Origin: Taibaiella sp.
Lineage (GTDB): Bacteria; Bacteroidota; Bacteroidia; Chitinophagales; Chitinophagaceae
Direction of reading: 5' to 3'
Length of the DNA: 5,776 nt
Assembly (NCBI GenBank): GCA_019454705.1
Contig: JACFNS010000123.1
Location: 1,513-7,288, forward strand
Made by a program: the position numbers and the translations under genes. How positions within the stretch are numbered: the stretch's first letter is position 1; the number at the start of each line of letters is the position of its first letter. Shown one piece after another: positions 1 through 5,688 of this stretch. The notes under the pieces are model-generated. The model saw nothing but the letters and a program-made list of their open reading frames with translations, was not told the DNA's origin and made no database searches.

Positions 1-1
1 A

Positions 2-1354
2 ACTGCACAAGACAATAACAATACGCAGACAACAGCCAATAATGCTCAGCCCCAGCATAAACAGACTATTACACATGCTACACAGGGGAATATCGAAAGC
101 CCGTCAGCCGCAACGGATAACCAGCAGCCCGAGCCACAACGGTTGCGGGATAAGTTAAGGCTGTTGTCCGCTACGTCTTTCGGGCTCGAATTTCCTATAC
201 TTTCACCGGTAAGACCTGCCCCGGGCAAAGTAAAACTGCCGGGAACAACAATACCCCGCAACGACAACGAAACCTTAGCCACCCTACCCATAGCGGATAC
301 TGACCATAGTCTTGTACAACCGCCTGCGCCCGAAGTTGCCTTAGCATCCAACGCGCCATTTAATGCATCACTGCCAGGCATCACCAATAACGATGGTGAT
401 GCAACTGATATGCCATATGCCGTACCACCTCAGGATACATCGAAAAAGAAAATACAGCTGACAGATACCAACAAATCAATTCTGGATGAAACCGTATATG
501 CTGTAAACACATCAAAGAAGAAACCATTGCCATTCAGCGCAGGTTTCAAGCTGGGCTTTACACGCGGATTCGACCCAGTATGGAATGCTAACAAATGGGT
601 GTTGGCTCCTTATTTAGAGTATCAGTTACCTTCCAATTTCTCCGTTATGTTTCAGCCCGCCTTCCTAATCGGGAAGGCAAAAACAGGCACATTCAGCAAT
701 GCAGACCAGGTATTTTACCGAATCAGGAACACCACTTTTGATTCGATAGCCTATATATCGCGCGGCAAGATAGACAGCAGCGTCATTACACCCAATCCGC
801 CCGATACAGTCTTCCGCACCTACCGCTATGGCCAGGTGTACGACTCTATACACGTAGGTTATAAAGTAACCAATACGCAACAATGGGATGCGGAATTGCC
901 CGTGATGGTGAAATACAAGGTGAATAAAACATTTGCATTTATAGCAGGTGTATCGGCCACTTACAGCTCTGTATTGCGCACCAAAGAAGAGATAACCCGC
1001 TACGAAGGGCTGATGAAACAGTATGAAGACATACACGCACCGCAAACATTTTTTGTAACTGTGCAGGGGCAGGAGCCCCCACCAGGCCCGCCACGCAAAG
1101 ACGTTAACACATTGTTCCCTTACAATACAGCGCCTTTCAGCAACTATCAACCCAGGCAGATAACGGAAACAAATAATTTCTGGCGTTATGGTTTCATGAT
1201 AGGCGCTTCTGCAACTATCAAAGAAAGGCTGATGGTAGAACTGCTCTTACATAAATCGGGCGTTGATGTAAACTCCGTCCCCGACAAGCAACTGCAACGT
1301 ATATATACACAACCCTACCTGCGCCTGATGTTGGGATATAAACTGATTAAATAA
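2..1354 (+). CDS. Outer-membrane beta-barrel protein with long low-complexity linker (5' end outside window)
   Basis: The frame is open from the left edge of the window, so the gene is 5'-truncated; 450 residues are visible. A possible start at 143 is only a TTG codon inside the open frame and I do not take it as the start. Visible residues 1-175 are low complexity, first rich in Asn/Gln/Thr and then Pro/Ala/Asp, as in an extended periplasmic linker. From about residue 176 (PFSAGFKLGFTRGF) to the end the protein alternates polar and aromatic residues. It has the segment ELPVMVKYKVNKTFAFIAGV, typical of PorT-like/OMP_b-brl barrels, and ends in a terminal strand, YLRLMLGYKLIK. Related Bacteroidota proteins often carry a short cytoplasmic N-terminus and one membrane helix before such a linker, but that part is not visible here. 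The 85-base gap to the next gene has no clear promoter, suggesting co-transcription. Barrel fold fairly sure; function unknown. Confidence 0.8.
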   Translation, partial: TAQDNNNTQTTANNAQPQHKQTITHATQGNIESPSAATDNQQPEPQRLRDKLRLLSATSFGLEFPILSPVRPAPGKVKLPGTTIPRNDNETLATLPIADTDHSLVQPPAPEVALASNAPFNASLPGITNNDGDATDMPYAVPPQDTSKKKIQLTDTNKSILDETVYAVNTSKKKPLPFSAGFKLGFTRGFDPVWNANKWVLAPYLEYQLPSNFSVMFQPAFLIGKAKTGTFSNADQVFYRIRNTTFDSIAYISRGKIDSSVITPNPPDTVFRTYRYGQVYDSIHVGYKVTNTQQWDAELPVMVKYKVNKTFAFIAGVSATYSSVLRTKEEITRYEGLMKQYEDIHAPQTFFVTVQGQEPPPGPPRKDVNTLFPYNTAPFSNYQPRQITETNNFWRYGFMIGASATIKERLMVELLLHKSGVDVNSVPDKQLQRIYTQPYLRLMLGYKLIK

Positions 1355-1439
1355 TGATACAGGACGCTTACATAAGGACTAACAAACTGCATGATAAGCA
1401 CGTCTTGTATAAGGCGGTAGGCCTAAAAGTAACAACACA

Positions 1440-2699
1440 ATGAAAAAGCTATATATACTCATATTACTTTTATGCTTTGCAGCAGGGGCTAACGGCCAGC
1501 GGCAGGTAAGCGGACAAGTGCTGCGCACCAACGGCGACACAGTAATCAATGCCAAGGTGTATATATATCCCGATACAGTCAACGATACAGCCACATTTGT
1601 TCCTATGCTGGACTCCAGCAACTTCAATGGCTTTTTTCAATTCACCCTTCCGCTGTCTGTACCTGTTGGTGCCAAGTTTATCATATCCACACTCAACTGC
1701 GACAGTGCAACTTTCATTACTAACAACCTCACTTATGCAGGTGCCAATATCAACAGCAACCTCATCATTTGCGTTGTCCAGAATACTTCTTTCAGCGGCT
1801 ACGTACACCTGGGCAGCCCCCTAAAACGACCGGCAGTAAAAGACGCATGGGTGTACCTCATCAGCAAATGCCCGGGAGATGTACTAAGTTATATCGACAG
1901 CGTAGAAACAGATACTAACGGATATTTCCGGGTGGACAGTTTCCCTACATTAACTACCGGCTGCGATCTGATAATGAAAGCAGCTTTGAAAAACACTTCT
2001 GCTGATTATAAGAAATACCTGCCTGCCTACCACGAAACCGCAACTACCTACTCGCTACGTTGGTCGGGCGGAAAAGAGATATCCCAGCCAGCCTCTAAAA
2101 ACGGTGTCATCATCCTGCTGCCCGAAGCCATGAACCCCCACGGCGGGCCGTCTGTACTGGCAGGACATGCCAGGGACGAAGTAACGCAAACCAGGTTGCC
2201 CGATAAGGTGATATTCATTACCGATATGAACGATGTAACCGTTAACCATACCTTTACTGATGCTAACGGCGATTTCTCTTTCACCAACCTACCCTTCGGC
2301 ACCTACAAGTTGTTTGGCGATGTATGGGGCAAAGACAACCCCGACCTGGTAGTGACTGTAGATGCTGACCATGTCAGCTATTACAACATTGTTTTCCGGG
2401 AAAACAGTACGGAGTTCAAAGGAATGATAGCGGTATCAGTGGCTGACAACAGTGCTTTAGCCAACAATATACTGGTGTACCCCAACCCCGCGCAGGATTT
2501 TATATACATTCAGGATGCGGGCGGCCCCACAGGGGACAAGACAGTAACACTGATAAACACCACAGGCAGTGTAGTCTTCCACCAACAATACAGTAAGGCT
2601 ACTACCATTGCTGTGCCTGTACAGGCCTTGCCGCGGGGGGTGTATATACTCAACATAGCCACGGGCGATGGGCAGGCTACCTACAGGATAGTCAAATAA
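1440..2699 (+). CDS. Secreted T9SS type A cargo protein with three carboxypeptidase-regulatory-like domains
   Basis: This 419-residue protein begins with a Sec signal peptide (MKKLYILILLLCFAAGANG, cleavage probably near residue 19-20). Three beta-sandwich repeats follow at about 22-113, 117-205 and 238-320. Repeats 2 and 3 carry the family signature of a T-D-x-N-G-x-F core (TDTNGYFRVDSFP at 158-169; TDANGDFSFTNLPFGTYKL at 273-291) seen in CarboxypepD_reg-like/Cna-B-like domains. Repeat 1 is more degenerate (SGQVLRTNGDTVINAKVYIY). Residues 343-419 form a T9SS type A sorting domain with VYPNP at 346-350, LPRGVYILNI at 397-406 and a terminal RIVK. It should cross the inner membrane by Sec and the outer membrane by T9SS, and be released or surface-attached. 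No catalytic domain is visible, so an adhesive or structural role is inference. The ATG is preceded by an A-rich stretch, normal for this phylum. Confidence 0.9.
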   Translation: MKKLYILILLLCFAAGANGQRQVSGQVLRTNGDTVINAKVYIYPDTVNDTATFVPMLDSSNFNGFFQFTLPLSVPVGAKFIISTLNCDSATFITNNLTYAGANINSNLIICVVQNTSFSGYVHLGSPLKRPAVKDAWVYLISKCPGDVLSYIDSVETDTNGYFRVDSFPTLTTGCDLIMKAALKNTSADYKKYLPAYHETATTYSLRWSGGKEISQPASKNGVIILLPEAMNPHGGPSVLAGHARDEVTQTRLPDKVIFITDMNDVTVNHTFTDANGDFSFTNLPFGTYKLFGDVWGKDNPDLVVTVDADHVSYYNIVFRENSTEFKGMIAVSVADNSALANNILVYPNPAQDFIYIQDAGGPTGDKTVTLINTTGSVVFHQQYSKATTIAVPVQALPRGVYILNIATGDGQATYRIVK

Positions 2700-2728
2700 T
2701 CCACTCGGTTTCATACACTTGCAAAGCG

Positions 2729-2746
2729 GGGTGACAAATGTCACCC
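2729..2746. promoter_or_regulatory. Perfect 8-bp-arm palindrome, candidate operator or hairpin
   Basis: GGGTGACA, two bases (AA), then TGTCACCC, an exact inverted repeat 30 bases after the stop of the preceding gene and about 70 bases before the 32-residue ORF. A G-T wobble and a C-G pair would extend it by two positions in RNA. There is no T-tract on either side, so a classical intrinsic terminator is unlikely. The short two-base spacer suits a dimeric regulator. Whether it works on DNA or RNA cannot be told from this one copy. Confidence 0.5.
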
Positions 2747-2767
2747 TGAATTGTAACATATATCACA

Positions 2768-2796
2768 TTCCCGCATAAATAACGGTATTACATTTA
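2768..2796 (+). promoter_or_regulatory. Weak candidate promoter for the small membrane-protein operon
   Basis: TACATTTA at 2789-2796 matches seven of the eight positions of the Bacteroidota -7 box TAnnTTTG (six fixed bases, five matched). The -33 element is poor: only TTC at 2768-2770, 18 bases upstream, instead of TTG. Transcription would start near 2803, about 15 bases before the ATG at 2817, placing the palindrome at 2729-2746 roughly 60 bases upstream of the start point. Confidence 0.3.
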
Positions 2797-2816
2797 TTCC
2801 TGCTAAAACAGGCGCT

Positions 2817-2915
2817 ATGAGGGGCAAAGTGCTCAAACTGTTACTGGTATGTGTGCTTTTCATAGCATTCGCCGTTGTTTTGGGTTTCATCATCCAATAT
2901 TTTAAAAACAAGTAA
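2817..2915 (+). CDS. Hypothetical 32-residue single-helix membrane peptide
   Basis: A short ATG-to-TAA frame gives MRGKVLKLLLVCVLFIAFAV then VLGFIIQYFKNK. Residues 5-26 are almost wholly hydrophobic (one Lys at 7), enough for one transmembrane helix, with basic residues at both ends (R2, K4, K7; K30, K32). It ends ten bases before the ATG of the DUF2892 gene on the same strand, so the two would share a transcript and could be translationally linked. I do not recognise the family. A chance ORF is possible at this length. The clean topology, the ATG start and the tight spacing to a second membrane protein are what argue for a real gene. It is too short for most gene finders. Confidence 0.5.
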   Translation: MRGKVLKLLLVCVLFIAFAVVLGFIIQYFKNK

Positions 2916-2925
2916 ACAGGTAATT

Positions 2926-3132
2926 ATGAAAAAGAACATGGGAAACACAGACAAGACTATCAGGATACTGGTAGCAGTAGTTATTGCCGGGCTTTATTTC
3001 GGCAATATCATCACAGGCACACTGGCTATTCTATTGATGGTAGTAGCCGCCATATTCCTGGTCACCAGCCTTATCAGCTTCTGCCCGTTATATGCCATCT
3101 TCGGCATGAATACATGCGGGGTGAAGAAGTAG
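2926..3132 (+). CDS. DUF2892 (YgaP membrane domain-like) inner-membrane protein
   Basis: A 68-residue protein starting MKKNMGNTDKTIRIL. It has two hydrophobic stretches, at about 12-29 and 32-52, that form a helical hairpin in the inner membrane. The signature is at the end: FCPLYAIFGMNTCGVKK (52-68), with Cys53 and Cys64 both at the positions conserved in DUF2892. In E. coli YgaP this domain is fused to a rhodanese; here it stands alone, as is usual in Bacteroidota. Its biochemical role is not established. The frame stays open upstream to a TTG at 2875, but that would overlap the preceding small ORF and add residues unlike the family, so I choose the ATG at 2926. A second ATG at 2938 would remove only four residues. 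It probably shares a transcript with the 32-residue ORF. Confidence 0.9.
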   Translation: MKKNMGNTDKTIRILVAVVIAGLYFGNIITGTLAILLMVVAAIFLVTSLISFCPLYAIFGMNTCGVKK

Positions 3133-3239
3133 GAGATTTCTCCCTCGCAGTGATGCGGGAACACAGTACCGAATACACAAAACTGCATGTGGGCTGGCTG
3201 CGCATGGTCACCCTTTATGTGGTTGCATCAGCCTGTTGC
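3133..3239. other. Convergent intergenic region with a weak stem-loop
   Basis: This region lies between the ends of the plus-strand DUF2892 gene and the minus-strand DUF1801 gene. The only structure I find is a six-pair stem including one G-T wobble (CTCGCA at 3144-3149 with TGCGGG at 3154-3159), closed by the four-base loop GTGA, which fits the GNRA tetraloop pattern. No T-run follows on either strand, so it is at best a weak terminator. No further coding signal was seen. Confidence 0.35.
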
Positions 3240-3653
3240 TTAAACCCCATATACAATTGCCTCAATCAGCACATCAGTGTTTATATCTTTTAGCTTTTTG
3301 AACTTGATGCAATAGCCCGTCACGCTGGCCTTGCCTATTCTGGAGCCATACGTCCCCGAGAGGTATGTTTTATCCTTCAGGCCCAGTATATAAACAGATA
3401 TCCCTGTTGTGTTCGCACTCAACCCCACCTGGTAAAAATCCCTGGTTTTACCGTCGGCATATTTCAGGGTCTGAAATCCATAACCAATATTGGGGTTACT
3501 TACAATCTTCCCTTCCTCGTTTCTACCATCGTCGAACCATAATTTACATTTTGGCAATGCCTGGAGCACCAGCGCATGCAATGCTTGCATATCACTACGT
3601 TTTGGCTCAGGCTGGCTGTCTATATAGTTTTTTATTTGCTCTTCTGTGTTCAT
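3240..3653 (-). CDS. DUF1801 (YdhG-like) domain protein
   Basis: A 137-residue soluble protein without signal peptide or membrane segment, filled almost entirely by one DUF1801 domain. Recognisable family blocks are PEPKRSDMQALH (15-26), PKCKLWFDDG (34-43), NPNIGYGF (53-60), YADGKTRDFYQVGLSANTTG (65-84) and GKASVTGYCIKFKKLKDI (107-124). DUF1801/YdhG proteins have a small alpha/beta fold; some Gram-positive members are described as intracellular iron chaperones, but I see no reason to transfer that role to this branch. The length is typical for the Bacteroidota form. The ATG at 3653 is the only reasonable start and sits about 28 bases downstream of a good -7 box, so the gene is probably transcribed alone, separately from the large gene upstream on the same strand. 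Confidence 0.88.
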   Translation of the reverse strand: MNTEEQIKNYIDSQPEPKRSDMQALHALVLQALPKCKLWFDDGRNEEGKIVSNPNIGYGFQTLKYADGKTRDFYQVGLSANTTGISVYILGLKDKTYLSGTYGSRIGKASVTGYCIKFKKLKDINTDVLIEAIVYGV

Positions 3654-3673
3654 ACAGGTATTAAGTTATGGTT

Positions 3674-3689
3674 GTACACTCAAATGTAC
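3674..3689. promoter_or_regulatory. Inverted repeat over the -7 box of the DUF1801 promoter
   Basis: GTACA, six bases, TGTAC: a perfect 5-bp-arm inverted repeat that covers most of the -7 box (3681-3688) and the expected transcription start. A protein bound here would block transcription. Short arms containing self-complementary GTAC can arise by chance, so this is only a candidate operator. Confidence 0.3.
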
Positions 3690-3708
3690 CACGCCTTTCG
3701 GCTACCAA
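3681..3708 (-). promoter_or_regulatory. Bacteroidota-type promoter of the DUF1801 gene
   Basis: On the minus strand TTG (3708-3706) is followed after 17 bases by TACATTTG (3688-3681). This is an exact match to the TAnnTTTG -7 box with spacing inside the range reported for Bacteroidota promoters. Transcription would begin near 3675, giving a leader of about 22 bases before the ATG at 3653. Confidence 0.65.
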
Positions 3709-3736
3709 GCAGGGGGAATGCGACATTATAAGGGGG

Positions 3737-3781
3737 CGGATGTTAGTGGGGTAAAGAAGTCGGATAATGTTGTGGGGTTAA
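3737..3781. repeat. Imperfect G-rich tandem repeat, period about 24 bases
   Basis: CGGATGTTAGTGGGGTAA at 3737-3754 recurs, with a small insertion, as CGGATAATGTTGTGGGGTTAA from 3761 (written to 3781; the core shared parts are CGGAT, GTTxGTGGGGT or GTTGTGGGGT, and TAA). It lies between the promoter of the DUF1801 gene and the stop of the 526-residue gene. There are only two copies and no function is visible. Confidence 0.35.
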
Positions 3782-3826
3782 TAGCTATTGATAACTCTTG
3801 GATTTACCGAAGGCAGTGATTAAAAA

Positions 3827-5407
3827 TTAATCCCATTGCTTCACCAATTTTCGGCTGCATATCACCCTCCCCGCTCTGGTTACGTGCACCACATACACGC
3901 CTGCAGGTTGCTGCGTCATGTTTACAGCATTATCGCCAGGTTGCAGTTTCGTGCGCAATAATTTACGACCATATATATCTGTCACTTCAGCAATCACGTC
4001 TTCTCCGGAGAGAACTGCCTGCCCTGTCGCGGTGGGAGGAGTAGCTTCTATATAAAAAATACCGTTTACAGGATTAGGATATATTTTAACGGTATTGTCC
4101 GATGAGCTTTTATCTAGAAGCACAGAAACAGGTACACATGCTGAATCATTAGGATACCTGCACCCGTTACTATCGGTGAGTATCATCCAGCTAAGTAATT
4201 TATCCTGTATAGGCTTATCTGAATACCCGCCAGCCATAAGGTATCTATTGTCCGGGGTTACTGATAAACTTATAAGCCTATCATATGTCAACCACCAGTC
4301 TTTTCCGTAAGTATTTCTATAAAATCGATGCCAGATTACATTGCCTGACGTGTCTATTTTCATTGCTCCAGCTCTTGTTTTAGACACTGGACCAGCCAAT
4401 ATTATTAAATGGTTCTTATTCGGTGTCCACGCTATTTGATTGCCACTACTATTATTGAAATAGCCATTGAAATTTTTTGTCCAAATAGTATCGCCGTTCT
4501 CATCAAGCTTACCATAGTATATACTGGAATATCCCGGTGACCCATCGCTTAAAGGTGGGGCTAACGAAACGGAGCTAACGAAATAATACCCTCCTGTAGG
4601 ATTGGTGACTATATCTACATCATTTTCAGAAATATAAGGTTTAGGCAGCGTTTTTAGCCATATTACATTACCTGCTGTATCCAGTTTCAGGATACTGGAA
4701 TGCATTTGACCTGACTGGCCGGGTCTCATATTCACTGCTACTATGTAATGCAGGCTGTCTGAGGACAAAGCTATTTTACCTACATTAGCTATTCCGGGAT
4801 AAACGGTATAATACTTCCTGTCCCATACTGTATTTCCTACAGAATCAAACTTGCATAGCCACAATGATGCAGAATCCGGTGTCGGTCCGGGGTTAGAACA
4901 AAAAATGGTACCTGCGGCAATAAAATTACTGCCATCGTTTACAATTGATGAAAAGTATCTTGTGCAAATCGTATCTAAATTGTATTCCCAATAGTTGATA
5001 CTATCCCCATTGCTGTTAAATATATAAATATACGGCCGCCAAGGTTTTCCGGTAGTGAAAATTGTACCTATTATCGAATATTTGTCTATGCCTGATTTTA
5101 TTATACTGTAGTTGCTGCTATAAGCGTTATACTTGCCAGGATGCAGCAGCTTTTTTGTCCAAACTAATTTCCCGTTGTAGTTAAAACTTGCTACAAATCC
5201 ATGCTGTGGGTAAGTGGTATCGGTTCGTGTGGTACCAATTACAAAAAAATTATTACTGTCTGCATAGTTACTACTTACGGAGCTTAATTCTGCTGAATCA
5301 GTGCAAAAATCATGTGTAAAGTTTAAACCGTTTTGCGCAAGTACTGTAACAACTGTACTTGTCAAGATGATGGATAATAATGTTCTATAGAAAATTGTTC
5401 TACACAT
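3827..5407 (-). CDS. Secreted T9SS type A protein with beta-propeller-like repeats
   Basis: A 526-residue protein with a signal peptide (residues 1-24, ending VVTVLA before QNGLN). The body repeats a blade-like motif ending in a Gly/Asn-rich turn and Trp: GKLVWTKKL (79-87), GNTVWDRKY (191-199), GNVIWLKTL (246-254), GDTIWTKNF (305-313) and GNVIWHRFY (355-363), plus a degenerate NGDSINYW (133-140). Each follows a strand such as SSILKLD or GAMKIDTS. This resembles PQQ/quinoprotein-like propeller repeats of Bacteroidota surface proteins, with about six blades visible. Residues 437-526 are a T9SS type A sorting domain (IYPNPVNG at 442-449, PAGVYVVHVT at 501-510, basic end RKLVKQWD). Export by Sec and then T9SS is expected. 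No catalytic residues are recognisable; binding or surface attachment is inference. Hand-counted lines here (35-47% GC) look more AT-rich than the genes at 2-2699 (45-65%). Confidence 0.9.
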   Translation of the reverse strand: MCRTIFYRTLLSIILTSTVVTVLAQNGLNFTHDFCTDSAELSSVSSNYADSNNFFVIGTTRTDTTYPQHGFVASFNYNGKLVWTKKLLHPGKYNAYSSNYSIIKSGIDKYSIIGTIFTTGKPWRPYIYIFNSNGDSINYWEYNLDTICTRYFSSIVNDGSNFIAAGTIFCSNPGPTPDSASLWLCKFDSVGNTVWDRKYYTVYPGIANVGKIALSSDSLHYIVAVNMRPGQSGQMHSSILKLDTAGNVIWLKTLPKPYISENDVDIVTNPTGGYYFVSSVSLAPPLSDGSPGYSSIYYGKLDENGDTIWTKNFNGYFNNSSGNQIAWTPNKNHLIILAGPVSKTRAGAMKIDTSGNVIWHRFYRNTYGKDWWLTYDRLISLSVTPDNRYLMAGGYSDKPIQDKLLSWMILTDSNGCRYPNDSACVPVSVLLDKSSSDNTVKIYPNPVNGIFYIEATPPTATGQAVLSGEDVIAEVTDIYGRKLLRTKLQPGDNAVNMTQQPAGVYVVHVTRAGRVICSRKLVKQWD

Positions 5408-5424
5408 AAACTAAATTACTTAAA

Positions 5425-5460
5425 TATTGCGGGACGACAATCAAAATGCGTCCCGCAATA
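5425..5460. repeat. 12-bp perfect stem-loop upstream of the 526-residue gene
   Basis: TATTGCGGGACG at 5425-5436 and CGTCCCGCAATA at 5449-5460 are exact reverse complements around a 12-base loop. On the minus strand it ends 17 bases before the ATG at 5407 and is followed by TTTAAGTAATTTAG, which is T-rich but not an unbroken T-tract. It could be a leader hairpin controlling translation or mRNA life of the secreted-protein gene, or a terminator for transcripts entering from the right. I could not find a clear TAnnTTTG box on the minus strand upstream of this gene; the nearest, GCATTTTG, lies inside the loop and lacks the TA. Confidence 0.6.
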
Positions 5461-5509
5461 AAGGGTATTTATTTTACCAGTTTGGTGGTGTTTACAGCTT
5501 CCGCCCCTC

Positions 5510-5635
5510 GTTGGCGCAAGAATGCAGCCGTGCTTTGTGTGATGGGTTCTTGTGCCATCCTCGCCGAGAGTTTTCAGTTTTATGTATGGCACAAGAACGC
5601 CCACCCTTATTCCTATGCTGCATTCTTGCGCCAAC
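5510..5635. repeat. 126-base nested palindrome made of four alternating motif copies
   Basis: The outer arms, GTTGGCGCAAGAATGCAGC at 5510-5528 and its exact reverse complement at 5617-5635, are 19 bp. The inner arms, GTTCTTGTGCCAT at 5546-5558 and its exact reverse complement at 5586-5598, are 13 bp, with a 27-base terminal loop. All four arms contain the same core TGGCRCAAGAA, in the order plus, minus, plus, minus (5512-5522, 5547-5557, 5587-5597, 5623-5633). No protein gene or tRNA fits here, and I see no target-site duplication at the edges. It may be an interspersed palindromic repeat or a structured RNA. Confidence 0.7.
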
Positions 5636-5674
5636 AAAAACTATATTTAATTTCACACAATCAATTAATTATTG

Positions 5675-5682
5675 TATTTTTG
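5675..5682 (+). promoter_or_regulatory. Plus-strand -7 box for a gene beyond the window
   Basis: TATTTTTG exactly matches TAnnTTTG. The upstream partner is weak: TTTC at 5651-5654, 20 bases away, in an AT-rich stretch. Transcription would start close to 5689 and run rightwards. Confidence 0.5.
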
Positions 5683-5688
5683 CAGTAA

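Noticed and set aside
143..145. TTG as start codon of the first gene
   Set aside because: The frame is open to the window edge without a stop, and the TTG is inside a low-complexity linker; a fragment starting there would have no export signal.
665..1150. Minus-strand 161-residue ORF opposite the barrel gene, and similar antisense frames opposite the other genes
   Set aside because: They lie wholly antisense to well-supported genes and lack domain or signal features.
1440..1500. Lipoprotein signal in the 419-residue protein (Cys12)
   Set aside because: Cys12 follows Leu, not Gly/Ala/Ser, and lies too early in the hydrophobic core; a standard Sec signal followed by a T9SS domain explains the sequence.
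3712..3777. G-quadruplex from four G-runs
   Set aside because: The runs are separated by loops of about 11 to more than 20 bases, too long for a convincing quadruplex.
3780..3789. Ten-base palindrome AATAGCTATT
   Set aside because: Short and AT-rich, with no link to a promoter; expected by chance in such sequence.
3818..3832. Terminator GATTAA-AAA-TTAATC at the end of the 526-residue gene
   Set aside because: The six-pair stem is almost all A-T, overlaps the stop codon and lacks a following T-tract, so it is likely a composition effect.
5510..5635. Integron attC site
   Set aside because: attC needs RYYYAAC at the left edge and GTTRRRY at the right; here the left edge has GTTGGCG and the right CGCCAAC, in the wrong arrangement, with no integrase nearby.
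5510..5635. CRISPR array or tRNA
   Set aside because: The motif copies alternate in orientation instead of repeating directly with regular spacers, and no T-loop GTTCGAATC-type box or cloverleaf arms were found.
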